Source of the DNA: JBJKRF01 sp046704785
GTDB taxonomy: Bacteria > Chloroflexota > Anaerolineae > Anaerolineales > Villigracilaceae
Direction of reading: 5' to 3'
Assembly (NCBI GenBank): GCA_046704785.1
Contig: JBJKRF010000070.1
Coordinates: 1-19,829, forward strand
Length of the DNA: 19,829 bases
The position numbers and the translations under genes are program-made. Every line of letters starts with the position of its first letter. The stretch's first letter is position 1. The notes below the pieces were generated by a model, which was given only the letters and a program-made list of their open reading frames with translations, had not been told where the DNA came from and did not search any database. Positions 7,028-14,606 of this stretch are shown here, piece by piece.

Positions 7028-8098
7028 ATGCGAGTCCTTTTTTTCCCCCGCTATAGCCGTCTTGGTCCCAGCAGCCGAGTGCGGTTTTACCAATACGCGC
7101 CTTATTTCGACACCCATGACATTCGGGCCGAAATCGCGCCGTTACTGAACGATGCCTATATCCGCACTCTATACTCCGGAAAACGTGCTCCCATTTCGAC
7201 GATTTTAGCCGCCTATAGAACGCGCTTGGCAAAGTTGACTCGCAGTCGCTCGTTCGACCTGCTGTGGATCGAGAAAGAACTGTTCCCCTGGCTGCCGCCC
7301 TGGGCCGAATCCACACTGGACAAGTTGAAGGTCCCGTACATTGTGGATTACGACGACGCCGTCTTTCACCGTTATGACATGCACCACAACGCAGTCATTC
7401 GTCGCCTTTTGGGAAAAAGCATCGCCGATGTTATGAAGCACGCCAGAACCGTAGTCGTTGGGAACGAATACCTGGCAAAGTACGCTCACCAAAACGGCGC
7501 GCGCCGAATCGAATATTTGCCTAGCGTCGTAGACACGGATCGATACACCGCAAAGTTGCATACATCAAATGCCGAATTCCGCATTGGCTGGATTGGCAGC
7601 CCGGTGACCGCCCCGTACGTCGCACTGATCCGCGAAGCACTCCAGGAGGTTCTCCAACAACACAATGCCCACTTGATTCTGATCGGTGCTGGCTCAGACG
7701 ATCCACTCCCCGGTTTGCCCAAAGAAATTTTGCCCTGGCAGGAATCGAGCGAAGTGGCCGCCATTCAATCCCTGGACGTTGGCATCATGCCTCTTCCCCA
7801 AGCGCCTTTCGAACAGGGAAAGTGCGGCTACAAACTCATTCAATACATGGCCTGTGCACTGCCCGTCATCGCATCGCCGGTGGGTGTCAACGCGCAGATC
7901 ATCGACCACGGTCAAAACGGCTTTCTGGCATCCACACCAGACGAGTGGGCCCAGGCGCTGCTCAAGCTGCACCGCGACCCTGCCCTCAGAAACAGCCTGG
8001 GGCAAGCCGGGCGCAGAAAAGTCGAAGAGCAATATAGCCTGCGAGTGGCCGCGCCACGCTTCCTCGAGATTCTGAAAGCCAGCGCCAAACAGGTATAA
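7028..8098 (+). CDS. Glycosyltransferase, GT4-like (GT-B fold)
   Basis: The 356-residue sugar transferase opens MRVLFFPRYSRLGPSSRVRFYQY, a start seen in a group of GT4-like proteins that prefer an early SSRxR motif. The middle holds LWIEKELFPWLPPW, VDYDDAVFHRYD and VVGNEYLAKYA. The donor domain begins near FRIGWIGSPV, and the sugar-nucleotide site is GKCGYKLIQYMACALPVIASPVG, a GT4 E/K-x-E-x7-region equivalent. It ends in a YSLRVAAPRFLEIL helix. I prefer ATG 7028 for family consistency, though no ribosome site is obvious; the in-frame ATG at 6977 would add 17 residues. It heads a tight + strand run into the amidotransferase eight bases downstream. The sugar is unknown. Confidence 0.8.
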   Translation: MRVLFFPRYSRLGPSSRVRFYQYAPYFDTHDIRAEIAPLLNDAYIRTLYSGKRAPISTILAAYRTRLAKLTRSRSFDLLWIEKELFPWLPPWAESTLDKLKVPYIVDYDDAVFHRYDMHHNAVIRRLLGKSIADVMKHARTVVVGNEYLAKYAHQNGARRIEYLPSVVDTDRYTAKLHTSNAEFRIGWIGSPVTAPYVALIREALQEVLQQHNAHLILIGAGSDDPLPGLPKEILPWQESSEVAAIQSLDVGIMPLPQAPFEQGKCGYKLIQYMACALPVIASPVGVNAQIIDHGQNGFLASTPDEWAQALLKLHRDPALRNSLGQAGRRKVEEQYSLRVAAPRFLEILKASAKQV

Positions 8099-8099
8099 T
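8094..8099 (+). promoter_or_regulatory. TATAAT box directly before asnB (possible leaderless start)
   Basis: TATAAT overlaps the stop codon of the upstream glycosyltransferase and ends seven bases before the asnB ATG. Normal -10 spacing would place the transcript start at or next to that ATG. No Shine-Dalgarno lies between them, and the -35 position (TCTGAA, 8071-8076) is poor. Confidence 0.4.
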
Positions 8100-8106
8100 T
8101 TGGCGC

Positions 8107-10050
8107 ATGTGCGGCATCACCGGATGTCTCGATCCAAATCCAACGATGGAACAGGCGCAGTTGATGGCGCTTGTTACACGCATGACAGATACGCTGCGCC
8201 AGCGCGGACCAGACGACAGCGGTGCCTGGGTCGAGGCCGAGCGCGGGATCGCGCTCGGTTTTCGTCGTCTGGCCATTCTCGACCTGTCGCCCAGCGGCCA
8301 CCAACCCATGCAGTCTGCCGACGGGCGCTACGTCATCGTCTTCAACGGGGAAATCTATAACTTCGGGCAATTGCGTGAAGAATTGATCCGCCAGGGCGCC
8401 ACTTTTCGCGGCACGTCCGACACCGAGGTGATGCTGGCCGGTTTCAGCGCCTGGGGCCTCATCGAAACGGTCAAACGCCTGAACGGCATGTTCGCCTTCG
8501 CGCTCTGGGATCGCCAGGAACGAACACTGCATCTCGTCCGCGACCGGTTGGGCATCAAACCGCTCTATTACGGCTGGCAAGGCAACACGCTGTTGTTCGG
8601 CTCGGAACTCAAGGCGCTGCGCGCCCATCCGGCGTTTCAGGCGGACGTGAACCGCGACGCGCTGACACTCTTCCTGCGATACAACGACGTCCCCGCGCCG
8701 TTGAGCATTTACGCCGGCATCTTCAAACTCCTCCCAGCCTGCATCCTGACCATTAGGCCGCACACCCACCCGGAAGATTGCGCTCCCACGCCATACTGGT
8801 CGGCGCGCGAGGCTGTCGAACGCGGACTGGCCGACCCCTTCCCCGGCGACGAGCACGAGGCCATCGAACAGCTCGGCGCTCACCTGCGCAGATCGGTGGG
8901 GCTGCGCATGATCGCCGACGTGCCCCTGGGGGCGCTGCTCTCCGGCGGCATCGATTCATCTACCATCGTGGCGCTGATGCAGGCCCAAAGCCAGCGCCCG
9001 GTCAAGACCTTTAGCATCGGCTTCCACGAGTCCGGGTTCGACGAGGCCGCTCACGCCAAAGCCGTGGCCCGATACCTGGGCACCGAGCACACCGAACTTT
9101 ACGTGACGCCCGAAGAAACGCGCGCCGTCATTCCATTATTGCCCACGCTCTACGATGAACCCTTCTCCGACTCATCACAAATCCCGATGTTTCTGGTCTC
9201 GCAACTGGCGCGCCAGCACGTGACCGTCAGTCTCTCCGGCGACGGCGGCGACGAACTCTTCGGCGGCTACAACCGTTATTTCTGGGCGCCGCGCCTGTGG
9301 AAGCGCATGGGCTGGATGCCCGCATTCGTCCGTAAAGGGGCAGCGGGACTCATTCAAGGCGTTCGTCCGCAGGCCTGGGCCAGGGGGATACAGGCGACGG
9401 GGCGTTTGCTGCGCGGGATGCGAGAAGTGCCCAATGCGGGCGACAAGGCCCATCGCCTGGCAGAAAGCCTGCGCGCGGAAAATCCCGCTGCGCTCTATAT
9501 CGACCTGGTTTCCCATTGGAAAGAACCGACGAAGCTGGTCTTGAATGGACGCGAACCCATACCAACGCTGACCGACCTGCCCGGCACCTACGCCGAACGG
9601 ATGATGTACCAGGATTTGGTTACGTACCTGCCCGACGACATTTTGACCAAAGTGGATCGCGCCAGTATGGGCGTCAGCCTGGAGGCGCGCGCGCCGTTCC
9701 TCGACGACCACAAGACAGTGGAACTGGCCTGGCAATTGCCGCTGAACATGAAACTGCGTGGCGGGCAGGGAAAATGGATTTTGCGCCAGGTGTTGTATCG
9801 TTACGTGCCGCCGGAGATGGTCGAGCGCCCGAAGATGGGCTTCGGCGTGCCGCTAGATTGTTGGCTGCGCGGGCCGTTGCGCGAATGGGCCGAGGCACTG
9901 CTCGACGAAGGACGCTTGCGCCGCGAAGGTTTCTTCGACCCTGCGCCCATTCGCAGCACCTGGCGCGAGCACCTTTCGGGCCAGTTCAACCGGCAATATC
10001 TCTTGTGGGATGTGTTGATGTTCCAGGCCTGGCGCGAGGCGCTGGCGTGA
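8107..10050 (+). CDS. asnB: Asparagine synthase (glutamine-hydrolysing) / AsnB-family amidotransferase
   Basis: The 647-residue protein couples glutamine hydrolysis to ATP-dependent amide formation. It starts MCGITGC, so Met removal exposes the N-terminal cysteine nucleophile of class II glutaminases. RGPDDSG and FNGEIYN complete the glutaminase site. The synthetase domain carries the PP-loop LSGGIDSS (about residues 278-285) and SLSGDGGDELFGGYNRY. Length and layout match single-chain AsnB. In surface-glycan clusters such enzymes often amidate sugar acids or peptides instead of making free asparagine; context allows either. It begins eight bases after the upstream glycosyltransferase, and its stop overlaps the next start (GTGA). 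A possible -10 box at 8094 could give separate, leaderless expression. Confidence 0.93.
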   Translation: MCGITGCLDPNPTMEQAQLMALVTRMTDTLRQRGPDDSGAWVEAERGIALGFRRLAILDLSPSGHQPMQSADGRYVIVFNGEIYNFGQLREELIRQGATFRGTSDTEVMLAGFSAWGLIETVKRLNGMFAFALWDRQERTLHLVRDRLGIKPLYYGWQGNTLLFGSELKALRAHPAFQADVNRDALTLFLRYNDVPAPLSIYAGIFKLLPACILTIRPHTHPEDCAPTPYWSAREAVERGLADPFPGDEHEAIEQLGAHLRRSVGLRMIADVPLGALLSGGIDSSTIVALMQAQSQRPVKTFSIGFHESGFDEAAHAKAVARYLGTEHTELYVTPEETRAVIPLLPTLYDEPFSDSSQIPMFLVSQLARQHVTVSLSGDGGDELFGGYNRYFWAPRLWKRMGWMPAFVRKGAAGLIQGVRPQAWARGIQATGRLLRGMREVPNAGDKAHRLAESLRAENPAALYIDLVSHWKEPTKLVLNGREPIPTLTDLPGTYAERMMYQDLVTYLPDDILTKVDRASMGVSLEARAPFLDDHKTVELAWQLPLNMKLRGGQGKWILRQVLYRYVPPEMVERPKMGFGVPLDCWLRGPLREWAEALLDEGRLRREGFFDPAPIRSTWREHLSGQFNRQYLLWDVLMFQAWREALA

Positions 10051-11171
10051 AAATCGTCCTGTTCGCCAATACCGACTGGTACCTTTACAATTTTCGTCTG
10101 CCGCTGGCGCAGGCCCTGCGGGAACGCGGAAACGAGGTCATTCTGGTTTCACCCCAGGGCACCTACGGCCAACGCCTGGCCCAGGCAGGCTTTACGTGGG
10201 TGCGTTTTCCGCTTTCGCGCAAAGGCACCAATCCGCTGCGGGAGTTGGGGACGCTCTGGAAGCTGGTGGTGTTGTTCCGCCAAATCAGGCCCGACGTGGT
10301 ACACCTGTTCACCATCAAGCCCGTTCTGTACGGCTCCATCGCCGCACGCGCTGCCGGCGTCGAACACATCATCAACGCGATTACCGGCCTGGGACACGTC
10401 TTCACCGATGAAAGCACACCAGTCAAACTGCTGCGTTGGCTGGTCCTGCGCATCTACCGCTTCGCGCTGCAAAATACCCACGTGATCTTCCAGAACGAAA
10501 GCGACCGGGAGCTATTCGTCGCAAAAAAACTGGTCAGCGCCGAACAGGCAATGGTAATCCCCGGCTCCGGCGTAGATATCGACAAGTTTGCGCCGAAGGC
10601 GCTTTCCGGGTCGGAGGAGCCCATCGTCCTGCTGCCGGCGCGCCTGCTCAAAGCCAAAGGTGTGGAAGAGTTCGTCGAAGCCGCGCGACAGGTGAAAAAG
10701 GAAGGCGCGCAAGCCCGTTTCGTCCTGGTAGGCGACACGGATTTCGACAATCCCAGTAGCGTCTCGCGGCAAGAACTGGAAAACTGGCAGGCAGAGGCTG
10801 TAGTAGAATGGTGGGGATGGAAGCAGAATATGGCCGATGTTTACGCACAGACGGCCATCGTCTGCCTTCCTTCCTATCGTGAGGGCCTTTCGCGCACATT
10901 GCTGGAGGCCGCTTCCTGCGCCAAATCCATCGTCACGACTGACGTGCCCGGTTGCCGGGAAGTCGTTCGGGACGGAGTCAACGGCTTCCTTGTCCCCATC
11001 CGAAACCCACAGGCGCTGGCAAACGCCATCCTGCGCCTGCTCGCCGACCCGAAACTGCGCCACACGATGGGACAAAGGGGTCGCAGGCTGGTCGTGGAAC
11101 AGTTTTCGCTCGCGCGGGTCATCCAGGAAACGTTGCTTGTCTACCCACACGACCACGCAGGGGCCCCCTAA
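10047..11171 (+). CDS. Glycosyltransferase family 4, PglA/CapM-like
   Basis: The 374-residue GT-B enzyme starts MKIVLFANTDWYLYNFRLPLAQAL, the N-terminal layout of PglA-like transferases that add a HexNAc or hexose to an undecaprenyl-linked primer. Later motifs are FTIKPVLYGSIAARAAG, ITGLGHVF, FQNESDRELF, the turn IPGSGVDIDKF, LLPARLLKAKGVEEFVEAA, and the donor-site stretch CLPSYREGLSRTLLEAASCAKSIVTTDVPG, which contains the GT4 E-x7-E glutamates. It starts at GTG 10047, overlapping the asnB stop (GTGA), with GAGG at 10036-10039 as ribosome site. It is followed five bases later by the WecA-type gene, consistent with early steps on a lipid carrier. The linkage is not determinable. Confidence 0.88.
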   Translation: MKIVLFANTDWYLYNFRLPLAQALRERGNEVILVSPQGTYGQRLAQAGFTWVRFPLSRKGTNPLRELGTLWKLVVLFRQIRPDVVHLFTIKPVLYGSIAARAAGVEHIINAITGLGHVFTDESTPVKLLRWLVLRIYRFALQNTHVIFQNESDRELFVAKKLVSAEQAMVIPGSGVDIDKFAPKALSGSEEPIVLLPARLLKAKGVEEFVEAARQVKKEGAQARFVLVGDTDFDNPSSVSRQELENWQAEAVVEWWGWKQNMADVYAQTAIVCLPSYREGLSRTLLEAASCAKSIVTTDVPGCREVVRDGVNGFLVPIRNPQALANAILRLLADPKLRHTMGQRGRRLVVEQFSLARVIQETLLVYPHDHAGAP

Positions 11172-11176
11172 TAAAA

Positions 11177-12223
11177 ATGGAACTCGCAGATATATTTTTC
11201 CCGCTTCTCGTCGCTTTGATTTGCAGTCTGGCCCTGGGCGTTCCGGCCCTGTGGCTGGCCCGACACCTGAAGCTGATAGACATCCCCGGCAGTTCGCCGC
11301 ATAAACAACACGCACATCCCACGCCCTTGGCCGGCGGGGTCGTCCTGCTTGGCAGCAGCCTGCTTCTCATCCTGCTGTTTCGAGACATGCTGACGAAAGA
11401 GATCGCGGGCGTTTTTCTCGGCAGTTGCGTCATTTTAGCTTTTGGGTTTTGGGACGACGCGAAAGGGCTTCCAGCTTCAATCAAATTGATCGGACAAGCC
11501 GCCGCGACCACCATCGTCGTCTACGCCGGGGTACGGGTTCAAATCGTCAGTTCGCTTGGCCTGGCGTTGCCGCCCGTTCTCGCCAATGGATTGAACCTTT
11601 TTATCACTTATTTCTGGCTGATCGGCATTACCAACGCCTTGAACCTGATCGACAGCATGGACGGTTTGGTTTCAGGGCTGAGCAGCCTGACCTTCACATT
11701 CTTCATCGGCGCGGCAGTGGCCTCGCAACAACCTAGGCTGGCAACCTGGGCCGCCATCTTTGCGGGCATCAGCGTCGGTTTGTATTTTTATAACGGTTAT
11801 CCGGCTCATTTCTTTTTAGGAGATGCTGGCGCACAGACTATTGGATTCATCCTGGCAGCGATGGCCGTCCTGTATAATCCACTGGACCTTCAGCAAGCCT
11901 CCTCCTGGTTTTTGCCCATTTTGTTATTGGCGGTCCCCATCTTCGACACCTCCCTGGTTGTCTACTCCCGTTGTCGACGAGGCGTGGAATTTTACAAGGG
12001 GCACCGCGACCACAGCTATCACCGGCTGGCGTTGCTGGGCATGGACCCCGGTCGCGCTGTCCTGGCCCTGCATGTTGGCGCCCTGGCATTGGATTGCATT
12101 GCATTCACAGCCTTGTCCCTGCCTCCCTGGCAGGCCAACCTGATCTTCGGCGCCTGCCTGCTCCTCGGAATACTATTGATTTTAGTGCTCGACCACCACC
12201 CAAGATTTTCATCCTTAGACTAA
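11177..12223 (+). CDS. WecA/TagO/MraY-family undecaprenyl-phosphate sugar-1-phosphate transferase
   Basis: This 348-residue polytopic membrane enzyme should transfer a HexNAc-1-phosphate from a UDP-sugar to undecaprenyl phosphate, starting glycan assembly. Diagnostic motifs appear in order: HAHPTPLAGG after the first span, the metal-binding GFWDDAKGL, NALNLIDSMDGL, FFLGDAGAQ, and the cytoplasmic loop GHRDHSYHRL that resembles the WecA H-x-D-H-x3-H motif. MraY is less likely because its peptide-pocket features are not apparent, and no murein genes flank it. The ATG at 11177 is five bases after the upstream stop; ribosome site weak. It is linked to the PglA-like transferase before it, so together they probably build the first two residues. 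Confidence 0.88.
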   Translation: MELADIFFPLLVALICSLALGVPALWLARHLKLIDIPGSSPHKQHAHPTPLAGGVVLLGSSLLLILLFRDMLTKEIAGVFLGSCVILAFGFWDDAKGLPASIKLIGQAAATTIVVYAGVRVQIVSSLGLALPPVLANGLNLFITYFWLIGITNALNLIDSMDGLVSGLSSLTFTFFIGAAVASQQPRLATWAAIFAGISVGLYFYNGYPAHFFLGDAGAQTIGFILAAMAVLYNPLDLQQASSWFLPILLLAVPIFDTSLVVYSRCRRGVEFYKGHRDHSYHRLALLGMDPGRAVLALHVGALALDCIAFTALSLPPWQANLIFGACLLLGILLILVLDHHPRFSSLD

Positions 12224-12235
12224 GATGGAGTGTGA

Positions 12236-13711
12236 ATGAACGAACAACTCTTTAACTCTCCCGAAGCGTTGACCTTCGACGACGCGCTGGTCGTCCCGGC
12301 CTACAGCGAGGTCCTTCCATCGGACGTCGATGTGCACGCCCAACTTACCCGTGACATCGCGCTGAACATCCCAATTTTATCCGCCGCCATGGATACCGTC
12401 AGCGAGGCCAAACTGGCGATTGCACTGGCACGTGAAGGCGGCATCGGCATCATTCACCGCAACATGTCGATCGAGCAACAAGCTGCCGAAGTGGACAAAG
12501 TCAAGCGCACCCAGGCAGGCATGATCAGCGATCCGGTTACGCTAACCCCGGATGCCAACCTGCAACAAGCGGAAGACATCATGGGAGGCTACCGCATCAG
12601 CGGCGTCCCCATCATCGATAAAAGCGGACAACTCGTCGGGATTCTGACCAACCGCGACATTCGCTTCGTCGAAAAAAGCGACTACAACAAACCCGTCAGC
12701 GAGTTCATGACCCACCCGCCGCTGGTTACCGCACCGGTGGGCATTTCCAATCACGACGCCAAAGCGCTGCTGCAAAAGCACCGCATCGAAAAGCTGCTGC
12801 TGGTCGACGAATCAGGGCACCTGAAAGGGCTGCTGACCGTCAAAGACATCCTGACCGAGATCGAACATCCCCATGCCGCCCGCGACGAGCGCAGCCGGCT
12901 GCGCGTGGGCGCAGCGGTCGGTGTGGGCACAGACCTGGAGACCCGGGTCGGCAAGCTGGTCGACGCCGGGGTGGACGTAATTGCCATCGATACGGCGCAC
13001 GGCCACACCAAAGGCGTCCTGCTCGCCATCCAACGCATCCGCAAAGGATGGCCGAAACTCCCCATTCTGGCTGGAAACGTGGTCACCGCCGAAGGCACGC
13101 GGGCACTGATCGACGCCGGCGCCGACGCCGTCAAAGTGGGCGTGGGCGCGGGGTCGATCTGCACGACGCGCGTAGTGGCCGGCGCAGGCATGCCGCAATT
13201 GAGCGCCATCTACGCCTGCGCGCAGGAAGCCCACAAAAGTGGACGGCCCGTGATCGCCGACGGCGGCATCAAATATTCGGGTGACATCGTCAAAGCCATC
13301 GTGGCCGGGGCCGATACGGTCATGCTGGGCTCGTTACTGGCCGGCCTGGAAGAGTCGCCCGGCGATGTCGTCCTATACGAGGGGCGTCGCTTCAAAGAAT
13401 ACCGCGGGATGGGCTCCCTGGGCGCCATGCAGGGCTTTGGACGCGACCGTTACGCCAGCGGACAAAGCGGCGCGGCCAAACTCGTCCCGGAAGGCATCGA
13501 GGGACGGGTACCCTACAAAGGCACGCTACATGATTTTATCTACCAGATCGTCGGTGGATTGCGTTCCGGCATGGGCTACGCAGGCGCACAGTCGCTGGAT
13601 GACCTGCGCACCCAAACGAAGTTGACGCGCATCACAAACGCCGGGTTGATCGAAAGCCATCCCCACGACATCATTATTACCAAGGAGGCGCCGAACTATC
13701 AAATCAATTAG
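12236..13711 (+). CDS. guaB: Inosine-5'-monophosphate dehydrogenase
   Basis: The 491-residue enzyme oxidises IMP to XMP with NAD+, the committed step of guanine nucleotide synthesis. It has the usual barrel interrupted by a CBS pair (about residues 95-215; ISGVPIIDKSGQLVGILTNRDI and IEKLLLVDESGHLKGLLTVKDI). The catalytic loop is GSICTTRVVAGAG with Cys309. IADGGIKYSGDI, GADTVMLGSLLAG and the flap YRGMGSLGAM are intact. Length is normal. GGAG at about 12227-12230 precedes the ATG. It starts 12 bases after the WecA-type gene, so it is probably co-transcribed with the glycan operon. That arrangement is unusual for a purine gene, though a downstream terminator is not seen before 14259. Confidence 0.97.
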   Translation: MNEQLFNSPEALTFDDALVVPAYSEVLPSDVDVHAQLTRDIALNIPILSAAMDTVSEAKLAIALAREGGIGIIHRNMSIEQQAAEVDKVKRTQAGMISDPVTLTPDANLQQAEDIMGGYRISGVPIIDKSGQLVGILTNRDIRFVEKSDYNKPVSEFMTHPPLVTAPVGISNHDAKALLQKHRIEKLLLVDESGHLKGLLTVKDILTEIEHPHAARDERSRLRVGAAVGVGTDLETRVGKLVDAGVDVIAIDTAHGHTKGVLLAIQRIRKGWPKLPILAGNVVTAEGTRALIDAGADAVKVGVGAGSICTTRVVAGAGMPQLSAIYACAQEAHKSGRPVIADGGIKYSGDIVKAIVAGADTVMLGSLLAGLEESPGDVVLYEGRRFKEYRGMGSLGAMQGFGRDRYASGQSGAAKLVPEGIEGRVPYKGTLHDFIYQIVGGLRSGMGYAGAQSLDDLRTQTKLTRITNAGLIESHPHDIIITKEAPNYQIN

Positions 13712-13758
13712 GCCAGATTCCTCGCAATAATGACATCTGCATGTTAAGCCCTTAAAAA

Positions 13759-13789
13759 TTGGCACAAAAAACTTTATCTGACATATAAT
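13759..13789 (+). promoter_or_regulatory. Promoter for the Roadblock/LC7 gene
   Basis: TTGGCA (13759-13764, five of six) and a perfect TATAAT (13784-13789) are separated by 19 bases, slightly long. Transcription would begin near 13796, about 37 bases before the start codon. GGAGAA near 13821 would serve as ribosome site. Confidence 0.6.
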
Positions 13790-13832
13790 TCTGTGGTAAA
13801 CTCTGACAGAATTTCCGACCGGAGAAGCATTC

Positions 13833-14207
13833 ATGAGTAAAAATCGTAGCGAGCAGATGGTAGAACGCCTGCGCTCCATGCAGGCAGCATCACCGGATAT
13901 CGAAGCCTCCGCTGTCGTTTCTGTTGATGGTTTGATTATGGCTTCTGCACTTCCGGCAGAGGTCGAGGAAGACCGCGTATCGGCAATGTCGGCGGCAATG
14001 CTCTCCCTGGGCGAACGAATTGCCACCGAACTTGGGCGCGGCGCCCTGGAGCAGGTTTACATCAAAGGCGACAAGGGTTTCATCATTCTGACTGCGGTCG
14101 GAGAAGAAGCTGTGTTGACAGCCCTTGCACGTCAAGAAGGGAAACTTGGCCTGATATTCCTGGAAATGCGGCGAGCCGCAGAGGATCTATTGAAGCTAGT
14201 AGGATGA
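13833..14207 (+). CDS. Roadblock/LC7-domain protein
   Basis: The small 124-residue protein is a single Roadblock/LC7 domain. It has a short basic/helical lead (SKNRSEQMVERLRSMQ), then the core ASAVVSVDGLIMASAL, a central helix DRVSAMSAAMLSLGERIA, and GDKGFIILTAVGEEAVLTALA with a C-terminal helix. Family members dimerise and often act as partners or GAP-like regulators of small Ras/MglA GTPases. No GTPase gene is adjacent, so its partner must be elsewhere, or it has another role (inference). It has its own promoter (13759-13789), a clear GGAGAA ribosome site and a terminator at 14259, so it is probably a separate transcription unit. Confidence 0.82.
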   Translation: MSKNRSEQMVERLRSMQAASPDIEASAVVSVDGLIMASALPAEVEEDRVSAMSAAMLSLGERIATELGRGALEQVYIKGDKGFIILTAVGEEAVLTALARQEGKLGLIFLEMRRAAEDLLKLVG

Positions 14208-14258
14208 GCCAATACCTGTTGTACGCTAAAGAAATTACACCAACGAACGTCTACCCAG

Positions 14259-14298
14259 GTGGGGAGGACGCCGATCAACGGCCCTCCCCACTTCTCTT
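14259..14298 (+). terminator. Strong intrinsic terminator after the Roadblock gene
   Basis: GTGGGGAGG (14259-14267) pairs with CCTCCCCAC (14283-14291), with an inner GCCG/CGGC stem over loop ATCAA. TTCTCTT follows as a moderately T-rich tail. It lies about 52 bases after the stop codon. Confidence 0.65.
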
Positions 14299-14407
14299 GC
14301 CAGCAAGAGCTCCCTGGCGCTCCATTGGGAGCCGTCGATGAAAAGGAGACGCGTGGAACAACCTTTCACCGCCCCTTTCTACGCCATCGATCCCGGAAGA
14401 GCTATCC

Positions 14408-14489
14408 TCATTGCGAGCCTGCGGCGCAGGCGAAGTAATCTGAAATAAGAATGCCAGATTGCTTCGGCGGAAAGAACCGCCTCGCATTG
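14408..14489. repeat. Multi-hairpin MITE-like palindromic element
   Basis: The outer stem is TGCGAG (14412-14417) with CTCGCA (14481-14486). Inside are two side hairpins, GCCTGC-GGC-GCAGGC (14417-14431) and GGCGG-AAAGAA-CCGCC (14466-14481). The central stem is CGAAGTAATCTG (14431-14442) with CAGATTGCTTCG (14455-14466), one G-T pair. The ends resemble the widespread 'TCATTGCGAG...CGAAGCAATCT' element of bacterial intergenic regions, with a mutated right end. It has no coding capacity. Confidence 0.7.
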
Positions 14490-14533
14490 CTCGTTTAATC
14501 CACAACCGAGTCTACTGCAAAAAGGTTTCCAAA

Positions 14534-14568
14534 CACAAAGGCACTTGCCCTTTGTGCTTAATTGTTTT
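14534..14568 (+). terminator. Hairpin 51 bases upstream of pyrG (terminator or attenuator candidate)
   Basis: CACAAAGG (14534-14541) pairs exactly with CCTTTGTG (14549-14556) over a 7-base loop. TTAATTGTTTT follows. It lies after the repeat element and just before the pyrG start, so it could stop read-through, or regulate pyrG if the promoter lies upstream. Confidence 0.4.
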
Positions 14569-14606
14569 CCAGTACACTCACAATTACCTTTATGAAGAGA
14601 GGCTCT

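Noticed and set aside
7912..8883. Long minus-strand open frame opposite the glycosyltransferase and asnB
   Set aside because: It lies wholly antisense to two clear genes, spans their boundary and shows no recognisable motif; high GC reduces stops on the opposite strand.
9516..10046. Open + frame continuous with the PglA-like glycosyltransferase, extending upstream inside asnB
   Set aside because: It overlaps the conserved C-terminal half of AsnB in another frame. The glycosyltransferase family motif starts exactly at GTG 10047, with GAGG upstream.
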